DNA from: DASYAN01 sp036501345
GTDB lineage: Bacteria > Chloroflexota > Ktedonobacteria > Ktedonobacterales > Ktedonobacteraceae
Length of the DNA: 25,151 bases
Reading direction: 5' to 3'
NCBI GenBank assembly: GCA_036501345.1
Contig: DASYAN010000218.1
Location: 1-25,151, forward strand
In this document: piece by piece, positions 17,188-24,648 of the stretch
How positions within the stretch are numbered: the first letter of the stretch is position 1
How the letters are laid out: every line of letters begins with the position of its first letter
The notes under the pieces: generated by a model
The model's input: the letters and a program-made list of their open reading frames with translations, nothing else
Databases searched by the model: none
What the model was told of the DNA's origin: nothing
Program-made: the position numbers and the translations under genes

Positions 17188-18126
17188 TTAGATATCAGCC
17201 TGCTGAGCAATCACAGGATAGCCGAGTATTTTACTGGCAACCTGACCGAAAGAGGATGGATCACCACTGCACCAGACCTGGAGATGAGCTCCATCTGTAG
17301 AGGAAACATGGATGAGTCCCTCGCTTTCCAGCACTGCTCCAGTCCGACGGGCAATGGCTGCTCCGCTATCAATGATCTGCACATGTTCACCAACGACACG
17401 TTCAATCACCGGGCGTAGCGCGGGAAAATGTGTACAACCCAACACGATGACATCGACCTCCTTCGACAACAAGGGTTGCAAATTCTGCCGGACAGTCTCT
17501 TCAACCACAGGTCCCTCAAGCTCACCGCTCTCGACCAGCGTCACCAGTTCAGGGCAACCAGCAGTAGAGACTTGGATGTCAGACGCGAATTCCTCTATTA
17601 ACTGCTGCAAGTAGTGGGCTTTGATAGCTCGATTGGTGGCAGCGATGCCGATACGGCCACACTTGGTGGCACGCGCAGCAGGCTTGACTGCTGGTACAAC
17701 ACCAACAAAGGGAATAGGGAATGTGGCACGCAGTGTACTCAATGCGGCCTGTGAAACAGTGTTACAAGCAACAACAATCAGTTTAACTTCTTGTTCGACC
17801 AGGAAACCGATGGCTTGTTGCACTAATTTGATAATGTCGTCTTCACTGCGTTCACCATAAGGGCAGTGCGCTGTATCACCAAAATAGATGTAACGTTCAT
17901 TAGGCAATTCCTGCCGCAATGCTGCAAGAACAGTCAGTCCCCCAGCCCCTGTATCAAAAACTCCGATTGGCGCATGTTGACGATCACTGATCTGTGCTTG
18001 CTCATTTCGATTTGCATGGCTTCTTGGATCATTCTTGTTATAGTCGCTGATACTATATTCACTCCGCTCAGAGTCACGTGCTGGATAGACACGCTTTGCT
18101 TGTACTTCTCTTTCAGAATTCCCCAT
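17188..18126 (-). CDS. murI: Glutamate racemase
   Basis: 312 residues from ATG 18126, with AAAGG eight bases upstream (an ATG at 18132 sits too close to it). MurI interconverts L- and D-glutamate in the cytosol for peptidoglycan synthesis. Hallmarks: GVFDTGAGGLTVL with Asp58, YFGDTAHCPYGERS, the first catalytic cysteine in VVACNTVS (Cys121), the second in VLGCTHFPAL (Cys231), and IIDSGAAIA. The core from residue 53 has the usual length of about 260. The first 52 residues are a charged, low-hydrophobicity extension with no other methionine. It begins 35 bases after the mutase stop codon and is probably cotranscribed. The convergent kinase gene ends 104 bases away. Confidence 0.93.
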   Translation of the reverse strand: MGNSEREVQAKRVYPARDSERSEYSISDYNKNDPRSHANRNEQAQISDRQHAPIGVFDTGAGGLTVLAALRQELPNERYIYFGDTAHCPYGERSEDDIIKLVQQAIGFLVEQEVKLIVVACNTVSQAALSTLRATFPIPFVGVVPAVKPAARATKCGRIGIAATNRAIKAHYLQQLIEEFASDIQVSTAGCPELVTLVESGELEGPVVEETVRQNLQPLLSKEVDVIVLGCTHFPALRPVIERVVGEHVQIIDSGAAIARRTGAVLESEGLIHVSSTDGAHLQVWCSGDPSSFGQVASKILGYPVIAQQADI

Positions 18127-18160
18127 TTTCATATCCTTTATTTTTATACAATTGTTGCCA

Positions 18161-19831
18161 TTAGATTCCACTCTTACCAAATTCTCGCTGCTCGCCAAAA
18201 ACTTGGCGGAGCGCATCGCTGATCTCGCCCAGCGTCGCATAGACTTCGACGGCTTCAATGATCAATGGAACAAGGTTAGCATTACCAGAGGCTGCATCTA
18301 CGAGTGCTTGTAATTTCTGTGCGACCTGTTCGTTATCACGGCGCTGACGTAATGCTGCCAGCTTTGCGGCCTGATGTTTGCCCACAGATGGATCAACGCG
18401 GTGCAACATTGGGCGCTCGTCTTGCTCTGTCGTAAAGCGATTGACACCAACGACGACAGCTTGTCCCAGATCCTGTGCACACTGGTAATCATAGGCTGCC
18501 TGTTCGATTTCCGCCTGCAGGAAACCTTGCTCAATGGCACGTACGCTACCACCCAGAGCATCGATCTTATGGATATACTCCCAGGCCCGTTCTTCAATGG
18601 CGTTAGTGAGATACTCGACATAGTATGAGCCTGCCAGTGGATCAACTATGTCAGCAACACCAGTTTCATAGGCCAGGACCTGCTGGGTACGCAAGGCAAC
18701 CTGTGCTGATTCTTCGGTGGGCAGTGAAAGGGCTTCATCTTTTGAGTTAGTATGTAGGGATTGCGTACCACCCAGGACTGCAGCCAGAGCTTGGTAGGCG
18801 GTGCGAATGATGTTGTTATCAGGTTGTTGCGCTGTGAGTGTCGATCCTGCTGTCTGGGTATGGAAACGCAGCGTCATGGAGCGTGGGTCTTGCGCATGAA
18901 AGCGATCACGCATCAGAGTAGCCCACATACGGCGTGCAGCACGGAACTTGGCAACCTCTTCAAACAAATTGTTGTGACTGTTAAAAAAGAATGAGAGTTG
19001 ACCTGCGAAGGCATCGACATTTAGCCCAGCATCGAGGGCTGCTCGCACATAGCTAATGGCATTGGCAAGTGTGAAAGCTACTTCCTGCACTGCGGTGGAC
19101 CCAGCTTCGCGGATGTGATAGCCACTGATACTGATCGTATTCCAGCGCGGCAGATGCTGAGCACAATATCCAAAAATATCGGTGACAATGCGCATGGCTT
19201 GCTGTGGGGGATAGATATAGGTTCCACGCGCAATATACTCTTTTAAAATATCATTCTGCACAGTCCCTGAGAGCTTACTGATCTCGATCCCTTGTTTTCT
19301 GGCAGCGGCAATATAGAGAGCCAGTAGGATAGCGGCTGTGGCATTGATGGTCATTGATGTGCTAATACGATCAAGCGGCAGACCGTTGAGCAGCGCCTCC
19401 ATATCTTCCAAACTCGAGATCGAGACACCAACTTTGCCTACCTCGCCTTCTGAAAGAGGATGATCTGCATCATAGCCCATCTGAGTAGGCAGATCGAAGG
19501 CAACGGAGAGACCTGTTATACCCTGCGAAAGCAAAAAATGATATCGTTTGTTCGACTCTTCTGCGCTAGCAAATCCCGCATACTGGCGCATAGTCCAGAG
19601 GCGAGAGCGATACATATCCGGATGGATACCACGTGTAAACGGGAACTCGCCAGGATAGCCTAGCTTCTCATGGACATCGAAGGCATGCATGTCTTCATCG
19701 GTGGACAGATCCGGTACATCGATGTGCGAACTAGTAGCAAATGTGGCTTGCCGCCCCGCTGTCCTGCTGTGAGCCTGACGTGCCGTTTTGTTACGCCACT
19801 CGTCAGCACTTGTACTTCTGTGCAGATCCAT
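18161..19831 (-). CDS. Methylmalonyl-CoA mutase large (alpha, catalytic) subunit
   Basis: 556 residues from ATG 19831, preceded by GGAGGAGGG; an upstream in-frame codon adds seven residues but lacks this site. It rearranges (R)-methylmalonyl-CoA to succinyl-CoA with adenosylcobalamin. Family hallmarks in order: FPFTRGIHPDMYRSRLWTMR, RQYAGFASAEESN, AFDLPTQMGYDADHP, SMTINATAA, GTVQNDILKEY, SGYHIREAG with the substrate-binding histidine, FFFNSHNNLFEE, TQSLHTNSKDEAL and GSYYVEYLT. The MYRSRLW stretch favours methylmalonyl-CoA over isobutyryl-CoA mutases. The chain stops after the TIM-barrel part and has no DxHxxG cobalamin-binding domain, so a separate small B12 subunit must be encoded elsewhere. 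The upstream carrier gene and this enzyme fit propionyl-CoA conversion to succinyl-CoA. Confidence 0.93.
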   Translation of the reverse strand: MDLHRSTSADEWRNKTARQAHSRTAGRQATFATSSHIDVPDLSTDEDMHAFDVHEKLGYPGEFPFTRGIHPDMYRSRLWTMRQYAGFASAEESNKRYHFLLSQGITGLSVAFDLPTQMGYDADHPLSEGEVGKVGVSISSLEDMEALLNGLPLDRISTSMTINATAAILLALYIAAARKQGIEISKLSGTVQNDILKEYIARGTYIYPPQQAMRIVTDIFGYCAQHLPRWNTISISGYHIREAGSTAVQEVAFTLANAISYVRAALDAGLNVDAFAGQLSFFFNSHNNLFEEVAKFRAARRMWATLMRDRFHAQDPRSMTLRFHTQTAGSTLTAQQPDNNIIRTAYQALAAVLGGTQSLHTNSKDEALSLPTEESAQVALRTQQVLAYETGVADIVDPLAGSYYVEYLTNAIEERAWEYIHKIDALGGSVRAIEQGFLQAEIEQAAYDYQCAQDLGQAVVVGVNRFTTEQDERPMLHRVDPSVGKHQAAKLAALRQRRDNEQVAQKLQALVDAASGNANLVPLIIEAVEVYATLGEISDALRQVFGEQREFGKSGI

Positions 19832-19863
19832 GAAAATCCCTCCTCCGTACACATATCCCTGGC

Positions 19864-19872
19864 ATTATAGCA
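19864..19872 (-). promoter_or_regulatory. Extended -10 promoter of the mutase gene
   Basis: On the minus strand TGCTATAAT, with the -10 32 bases before the start codon and a weak -35. It lies between the carrier gene and the mutase, so mutase and murI can be transcribed separately from the carrier gene. Confidence 0.45.
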
Positions 19873-19930
19873 TATGCTAAAAACAAATAGAGTTCTCAAG
19901 GACCTAATCTTGCAGGATAGTCCAGAGAGG

Positions 19931-20497
19931 CTATGCGTGGCCTTCCACCAGAACAAGTATGGCTCCCTGATCGACCGTTTGCCCTTTGCTAACCTTGATT
20001 TCTTTGATCGTGCCAGCGATAGGTGAAACAAGGTCATTCTCCATCTTCATGGCTTCTAGAACAATCACCGTCTGTCCCTTTTCAACGCTTGCACCTGATT
20101 CTAAGAGGATATTAACAACCAAGCCAGGCATAGGAGCCTGTATCCTGGCGGCACCACTGCCAACCCTAGCGCGTGTTAATCCTGTCAATACTCTAGTACG
20201 CTCATCTTCGACAGTGACCTCAAAGCACTGTCCTGCCAGCAGAATCTCATAGGTCTGACCTCCTTGCTCGCCTGATTGAGAGAGGCAGCGTGCAAAGACT
20301 TCATAGGACTTCCCGCCGATAAGCAAACTATAGCGTCCCCCCTCACTACTCTGCCCATTGCTATCAGCGGCTAATGCGGCGACTTGCCGCCAATCGAGTG
20401 TGTGAGTAACACCATTTAAATCAATACTAGTAGGTTTGTGCTGTTTATTGAGGTTGATGCTATAGCTTCGCTGGTAAATGGTGGAAATATAGGTCAT
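19931..20497 (-). CDS. Biotin carboxyl carrier protein (acyl-CoA carboxylase biotinyl subunit)
   Basis: 188 residues; ATG preceded by GAAGGAG. Residues 118-186 form a biotinyl domain with the attachment motif EAMKM (Lys151 carries biotin), flanked by PMPGLVVNILLESGASVEKG and SPIAGTIKEIKVSKG. The first 117 residues contain DLNGVTHTLDWRQ and YEILLAGQCFEVTVEDERTR, the pattern of the BT-type linker domain seen before biotinyl domains of propionyl-CoA and methylcrotonyl-CoA carboxylases. It would carry CO2 between a biotin carboxylase and a carboxyltransferase, neither of which is in the window. Because the next gene is methylmalonyl-CoA mutase, the likely complex is propionyl-CoA carboxylase; acetyl-CoA carboxylase is an alternative. 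No accC-like gene is adjacent. Confidence 0.88.
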   Translation of the reverse strand: MTYISTIYQRSYSINLNKQHKPTSIDLNGVTHTLDWRQVAALAADSNGQSSEGGRYSLLIGGKSYEVFARCLSQSGEQGGQTYEILLAGQCFEVTVEDERTRVLTGLTRARVGSGAARIQAPMPGLVVNILLESGASVEKGQTVIVLEAMKMENDLVSPIAGTIKEIKVSKGQTVDQGAILVLVEGHA

Positions 20498-20549
20498 TGA
20501 TCAATGCTCCTTCACAAGCAATCCCACAAACTGCTCCCTATGAATGACC

Positions 20550-20558
20550 ATTGTACCA
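20550..20558 (-). promoter_or_regulatory. Possible extended -10 promoter of the carrier-protein operon
   Basis: TGGTACAAT on the minus strand, about 53 bases before the start codon; the -35 region (ATGATT) is weak. Confidence 0.35.
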
Positions 20559-20591
20559 TCTTTAGGCCTCTTAATCATCATAGCTAGATTT

Positions 20592-20859
20592 TTAATCCTC
20601 CGAGAGGTCAGGTAAAGGGGGAAGACGAGGCGGAACAGGTGAAGACTGGATAATAGAGGTTGTCGTTGAACTATACAAAAGGAATATATCTACAAGTGAA
20701 CTAAGTTGATCAATACTGGGAAGGTACACTTTAAACGATAAAGCAATCTTCTCCAGTCACACGGTGACATTCAACCACTTCAGGAATCTCCTGAGCCAGT
20801 TCTATAATCTTAAGCAAACGGAAGCTTGAGATGTTCTTATTTTGAGTGAAAAACGGTTT
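20592..20859 (-). pseudogene. Lrp/AsnC-family transcriptional regulator, C-terminal remnant with frameshift
   Basis: Reading the minus strand from about 20859 gives RLLKIIELAQEIPEVVE then CHRVTGEDCFIV and a stop. One base further on, the other frame continues VYLPSIDQLSSLVDIFLLY, TTTSIIQSSPVPPR and ends at 20592. Together this is the ligand-binding (RAM/AsnC) domain of Lrp-family regulators. The family normally reads GEDCFIxKV, so one extra T in GTTTAAA (about 20730-20734) explains the break. The helix-turn-helix half is absent; the frame is closed by a stop at 20860. The gene is dead. It lies between the carrier-protein operon and groES, and fills most of that 380-base gap. Confidence 0.7.
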
Positions 20860-20889
20860 TTAACAACTTTATAGGATCATGGGCCATTT

Positions 20890-20940
20890 CTCTAACATTG
20901 CTCTAACACTTTTCCTATGTGGCTCTAACAATTGCCGTGG
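20890..20940 (+). repeat. Three direct CTCTAACA repeats upstream of groES
   Basis: CTCTAACA occurs at 20890-20897, 20901-20908 and 20933-20940, with starts 11 and 32 bases apart (about one and three helical turns). They lie just before the Cys-rich/GroES frame, where a heat-shock control site is expected. I did not find a CIRCE element (TTAGCACTC inverted repeat). A role as operator is inference. Confidence 0.5.
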
Positions 20941-20986
20941 CATACTTATACACGGATTAAGTCTGAGAGAACATCTGAGAACTACG

Positions 20987-21577
20987 ATGAATAAACAGAG
21001 CAACCAACAACAGAGTATACCAACTAAACAGACGCTTGACACAGCGCAAGTGCCAGAGCACTGTGCTAACTGTGAAATCGAGTTTCTGTGGCCTCCGACT
21101 GTCGTGCTGAACAAGACCTATTGCTGCATTGGTTGTGCCACAGATGGCCCCTGTTGTTGCGATTATTCTCAATACAACTCAGTCAACATCTCAGGTGTTA
21201 TTCACTATGGCCCTGGGAAAGGCCCAGAAGTGCCACCCAATTCTATAAATTCTCAATTTCATAGAGGAAAGGAAGTGTACACCGTGGCAGTTGCAATTCA
21301 TCCTATTGGAGAGCGCGTGGTCGTAAAGCCAGCCGCAAAAGAAGAAGTCACCAAAAGTGGTATCGTTATCCCCGATACAGCTAAAGAAAAGCCCCAGGAA
21401 GGGACCGTGATCGCTGTAGGCAGTGGTCGTTTACTGGATAACGGCGACCGTGCACCTATCGAGGTCAAAGTCGGCGATCGTGTGCTATTCGCTAAGTACG
21501 GCGGTACCGAGTTCAAATTAGAGGGCGACGAGTACCTGGTGCTCAAAGAGAATGATATTCTGGCAGTTGTCGGCTAG
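20987..21577 (+). CDS. Possible long form: Cys-rich metal-binding module fused in frame to GroES
   Basis: From ATG 20987 the frame stays open through groES, giving 196 residues. Residues 22-60 hold eight cysteines in a compact pattern: HCANCE (26, 29), TYCCIGC (46, 47, 50) and DGPCCCDY (56-58). C..C...YCC.GC...GPC.C resembles small bacterial metallothionein-like or zinc-binding proteins. Residues 61-98 are a Gly/Pro-rich linker (GVIHYGPGKGPEVPP), and GroES begins at about 100. The ribosome-binding site before 20987 is weak. Either translation yields a metal-binding GroES, or a once separate small gene has lost its stop and GroES is made from the internal start. An even earlier in-frame ATG at 20879 covers the CTCTAACA repeats and is unlikely. 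Confidence 0.5.
   Translation: MNKQSNQQQSIPTKQTLDTAQVPEHCANCEIEFLWPPTVVLNKTYCCIGCATDGPCCCDYSQYNSVNISGVIHYGPGKGPEVPPNSINSQFHRGKEVYTVAVAIHPIGERVVVKPAAKEEVTKSGIVIPDTAKEKPQEGTVIAVGSGRLLDNGDRAPIEVKVGDRVLFAKYGGTEFKLEGDEYLVLKENDILAVVG
21284..21577 (+). CDS. groES: Co-chaperonin GroES (10 kDa), core form
   Basis: From GTG 21284, with AGGAAAGGAAG just upstream (GTG 21275 is also possible), the product is 97 residues, the standard GroES length. It caps the GroEL ring as a heptamer and closes the folding chamber. Motifs: HPIGERVVVKP at the start, then the mobile-loop region EEVTKSGIVIPDTAKEKPQEG that contacts GroEL, GTVIAVGSGR, VKVGDRVLFAKYGGTEF and EYLVLKENDILAVV at the end. groEL follows after 41 bases, so this is a normal groESL operon. 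What is odd is the open frame continuing upstream into a Cys-rich module, described separately. Confidence 0.93.
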   Translation: MAVAIHPIGERVVVKPAAKEEVTKSGIVIPDTAKEKPQEGTVIAVGSGRLLDNGDRAPIEVKVGDRVLFAKYGGTEFKLEGDEYLVLKENDILAVVG

Positions 21578-21618
21578 TCCGATAGCCATCCAGATTCTAG
21601 TGGGAGGTTTATTAAAGA

Positions 21619-23244
21619 ATGGCAAAACAACTCATATTTGATGAAGAGGCTCGTCGTGCCCTTAAGAGGGGTATCGACATTCTAGCTGGTGCTGTAAAGA
21701 CAACACTTGGTCCAAAGGGCCGCAACGTTGCTCTGGACAAGAAGTTTGGCGCACCTAGCGTGACACACGATGGCGTAACTGTTGCCAAAGAGATCCAACT
21801 GGAGGAGCCCTTTGAAAACATGGGTGCTCAACTCCTCAAAGAGGCTGCAACCAAGACCAATGATGTCGCTGGTGATGGTACCACCACCGCAACAGTGCTG
21901 GCTCAGTCCATCGTCAACGAAGGCTTGAAGAACTTGGCTGCTGGCGCGAACCCCATGCAGTTAAAGTTAGGCATCGATAAGGGCACCGAGGCCATCGTTG
22001 AGTTTATTCGCAGACAGGCAGTGCCTGTTCAGACCAAGAAAGATATCGCTCAGATTGCTTCGATCTCTGCCGCTGACGAGCAGATCGGTGAGCTGATTGC
22101 CGAGGTCATGGACAGAGTCGGCAAAGATGGTGTCATCACCGTCGAGGAGTCGCGCGGCATCAACTTCGAGGTCGAGTATGTCGAAGGTATGCAGATCGAC
22201 AAGGGCTACATCTCGCCCTATTTCGTCACCAATACAGAGAAGATGGAAGCTTCTCTGGAGAACCCCTATATACTGATCACCGACAAGAAGATTAGTGCCG
22301 TCCAGGATATCCTGCCCATTATCGAGAAAATTGTTCAGCAAGGTCGTCGCGAGGTCGTGATTATTGCTGAGGATGTAGATGGCGAAGCACTGGCCACTCT
22401 GGTGGTCAACAAGCTGCGTGGTATCCTCAATGTGCTAGCAGTCAAGGCTCCTGGCTTTGGTGATCGCCGCAAGGAGATGCTCCGTGACATCGCTGTCCTG
22501 ACTGGTGGAGAGGTTATCAGCGAGGAAATGGGTCGCCGTCTCGATAACGCAACCCTGGCCGATCTGGGTTCTGCCCGCCTCATCACTGCTCACAAAGAAG
22601 ACACCACTCTCGTTGAGGGTCATGGTGATTCAGCCGAGATTCAGGCCCGTATCCGCCAGATCAAGGCTCAGATCGATGAGACCACCAGCGACTACGATCG
22701 CGAGAAATTGCAGGAGCGCTTGGCGAAATTGTCCGGTGGCGTTGCTGTAATCAAAGTTGGTGCTGGCACCGAGGTTGAGTTGAAATACCGCCAGACACGT
22801 GTTGAGGATGCACTCTCTGCAACCCGCGCTGGTGTCGAAGAGGGTATGGTACCAGGAGGTGGCGTTGCACTCATCAATGCCATTGGAGCCCTGGATGAGT
22901 TGAAACTGACTAGCGATGCCGGAACTGGTGTGACCATTCTGCGCCGTGCTCTCGAGGAGCCACTACGCCAGTTAGCCATCAACGGTGGCCAGGATGGCTC
23001 AGTCGTCGCCGAAGGTGTCCGTCGCGCTCAGAAAGAGCACAACAACTCCCATTATGGGTACAATGTGCTGTTGAACGAATACGTCGATATGTTCGAGTAT
23101 GGCATCGCTGATCCAGCCAAGGTGACCCGCTCAGCTCTGCAAAATGCAGCCAGCATCGCGGCAATGATCCTGACCACCGAGGCCTTGATCACCGATCTGC
23201 CCGAGAAGGAGAAGGCAGCTGCTCCAGCAATGCCTGAGTACTAG
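21619..23244 (+). CDS. groEL: Chaperonin GroEL (Hsp60)
   Basis: 541 residues; ATG preceded by GGGAGG. It forms the ATP-driven double-ring folding chamber with GroES. Motifs: TLGPKGRNVALDKKFG (29-44), HDGVTVAKEI with Asp51, NDVAGDGTTTATV with Asp86 (ATP binding and hydrolysis), APGFGDRRKEML, EEGMVPGGGVALI and NAASIAAMILTTEALI near the end. Length and motif order are standard. The tail after LPEKEK is short (AAAPAMPEY) and lacks the Gly-Gly-Met repeats that line the cavity floor in E. coli GroEL. Codon use looks richer in G and C at third positions than in the neighbouring genes, as expected for a highly expressed gene. A strong terminator follows. Confidence 0.97.
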   Translation: MAKQLIFDEEARRALKRGIDILAGAVKTTLGPKGRNVALDKKFGAPSVTHDGVTVAKEIQLEEPFENMGAQLLKEAATKTNDVAGDGTTTATVLAQSIVNEGLKNLAAGANPMQLKLGIDKGTEAIVEFIRRQAVPVQTKKDIAQIASISAADEQIGELIAEVMDRVGKDGVITVEESRGINFEVEYVEGMQIDKGYISPYFVTNTEKMEASLENPYILITDKKISAVQDILPIIEKIVQQGRREVVIIAEDVDGEALATLVVNKLRGILNVLAVKAPGFGDRRKEMLRDIAVLTGGEVISEEMGRRLDNATLADLGSARLITAHKEDTTLVEGHGDSAEIQARIRQIKAQIDETTSDYDREKLQERLAKLSGGVAVIKVGAGTEVELKYRQTRVEDALSATRAGVEEGMVPGGGVALINAIGALDELKLTSDAGTGVTILRRALEEPLRQLAINGGQDGSVVAEGVRRAQKEHNNSHYGYNVLLNEYVDMFEYGIADPAKVTRSALQNAASIAAMILTTEALITDLPEKEKAAAPAMPEY

Positions 23245-23308
23245 TAGTCATTCTGTCTTTCGTGCTCCGATTGGCACGATGAGATAAATCAAACTAGTTG
23301 AGTAGTAG

Positions 23309-23354
23309 ACCGACGGCCCACTGTGTAAATACAGCGGACCGTCGGTGATTTTTT
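23309..23354 (+). terminator. Rho-independent terminator of groESL
   Basis: ACCGACGG (23309-23316) pairs with CCGTCGGT (23339-23346). Inside, CTGT/ACAG pairs around a GTAAAT loop, and a run of six T follows (23349-23354). It begins 65 bases after the groEL stop codon. Confidence 0.88.
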
Positions 23355-23382
23355 GTATGATTTATACGCTTCTGCAAAGAGG

Positions 23383-23435
23383 CAAAAGAGACAATCATCA
23401 CTATACTACATCGCTAGTAACGATTGTCCCTTTTG
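23383..23435. repeat. 14-bp inverted repeat with one mismatch
   Basis: CAAAAGAGACAATC (23383-23396) and GATTGTCCCTTTTG (23422-23435) pair with one mismatch around a 25-base loop. It lies between the groESL terminator and the convergent zinc-ribbon gene. It could stop transcription from the right or be a small mobile remnant. Confidence 0.5.
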
Positions 23436-23557
23436 AAAAGCTATTACCCTTCACATATGCTTATGGCTCAACACTCCTATGAGCCACTAGATGGTTAGCT
23501 ATAATCCTCAACACTCTTCATGCCAAGGTAGTGTTACTCTTGCCTCTGCTCGAAAAC

Positions 23558-24445
23558 CTAAGAGAGAAACTTGAGGGAGCTGAAGATAGGCTGAAGATAC
23601 TGTTGCATTGCCTGCGAGTAGAGGGTTTGGGGCACGACAAAATTGATGTTGTAGTAATTCTGATGGTCGTGCAGAACTGTAATAGTCGTAAAGTGATTCC
23701 GAACATTGCTCTGGTCGAGGTAGGTAGCATCCTGTTCCGTCCACTGATCGTTGCCAATGGTTGGTTCATGGCTAGGAGATGGAACACTTGTGACACCTGT
23801 AACTTGCTGTGCCATTTGCCCAAGGAGCGTACTGTTGACCTCGTCCGGTCCGGCAATTTGGGACGACAAAGGGGTTGAATACCGTGCAATATACATACGA
23901 ACGATATGATTCGGTTGCGTAATGGGAAACTCAGTTGGATCGCCAGATGCATCGGAAGGCCCAACGGTCCAATCGGAAGGATATTGTAGTGCGATATTCA
24001 TGGAAGTATCACTGGTGGGCTTAAACACTGACGGCTGGGGCAATGTATTGGCACTAGGAGTTGCGGTAGCCGTTGATGCAGGGAGATGTGCCAGTGGTGG
24101 GGGTTGCGGCGAAAACTGTCCCTGCGCAGCAAGGACACCAAAGGTTGCCAGCACACCTAGTAATGGGGTGACAAGCAAGACCAGGACAATGCTAAAGACG
24201 CGACGCGCTACAAAACTAGTTCGGGATTTCACCTTGACATCGGGTTTTGCTATCGCCGTAAGCGCTTCGTTCGCCTTGGCCTCGACATAGTAAGGGAGTT
24301 TCTCTGGAACTCTCATGGGCCAAGGTGGGGTCCCTGGAGACAGATACGAGAACGTAGTTGACTGGCCCCTCGGTATGCTTGATCCACACTGGGGGCAGGT
24401 GGTAGCCATAGCAGGCACTTCAGTTGTGCATCGGGAACAAATCAT
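23558..24445 (-). CDS. Zinc-ribbon single-pass membrane protein with PsbP-like outer domain
   Basis: 295 residues from ATG 24445, five bases after AGAGGAG; a longer in-frame start adds 16 residues but has no such site. Residues 1-21 form a zinc ribbon (MICSRC...TTCPQCG, four cysteines at 3, 6, 17, 20). A Pro-rich linker and a short amphipathic stretch (PYYVEAKANEAL) follow, then one membrane helix at 83-107. After a Thr/Pro/Ser-rich spacer, residues 148-295 (MNIALQYPSDWTVGP ... TITVLHDHQNYYNINFVVP ... YLQPIFSSLKFL) match the pattern of PsbP/DcrB-like (DUF1795-type) outer domains. Zinc ribbon inside and PsbP-like domain outside is a common surface-protein build in Ktedonobacteria, but its function is unknown. 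It has no apparent operon partner; the WD40 gene lies 204 bases upstream on the same strand. Confidence 0.78.
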   Translation of the reverse strand: MICSRCTTEVPAMATTCPQCGSSIPRGQSTTFSYLSPGTPPWPMRVPEKLPYYVEAKANEALTAIAKPDVKVKSRTSFVARRVFSIVLVLLVTPLLGVLATFGVLAAQGQFSPQPPPLAHLPASTATATPSANTLPQPSVFKPTSDTSMNIALQYPSDWTVGPSDASGDPTEFPITQPNHIVRMYIARYSTPLSSQIAGPDEVNSTLLGQMAQQVTGVTSVPSPSHEPTIGNDQWTEQDATYLDQSNVRNHFTTITVLHDHQNYYNINFVVPQTLYSQAMQQYLQPIFSSLKFLS

Positions 24446-24648
24446 CGTCACTCCTCTTAATGCTTCTTCTATTCTAGACAATTCTGCTAGCACAAAATGG
24501 CAGTCAACAGAATGAAACTTCTCCTGTGCTTGCTTATAGTTGAAATATTAGAGAACCAGAGACAAAATGTCAACCTCTTTTCGCGTCTAACTCGCAGAAA
24601 AAAGAAAATTTTGCAAAGATTTGATAATTTCTCACCTATAAGTTGTAG

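Noticed and set aside
20860..21283. CIRCE/HrcA operator for groESL
   Set aside because: I looked for a TTAGCACTC/GAGTGCTAA pair and did not find one. Only the CTCTAACA direct repeats are present.
21619..23244. Long open frames on the strand opposite groEL
   Set aside because: They are mirror frames of a highly expressed GC-biased gene, with no ribosome-binding sites or known motifs.
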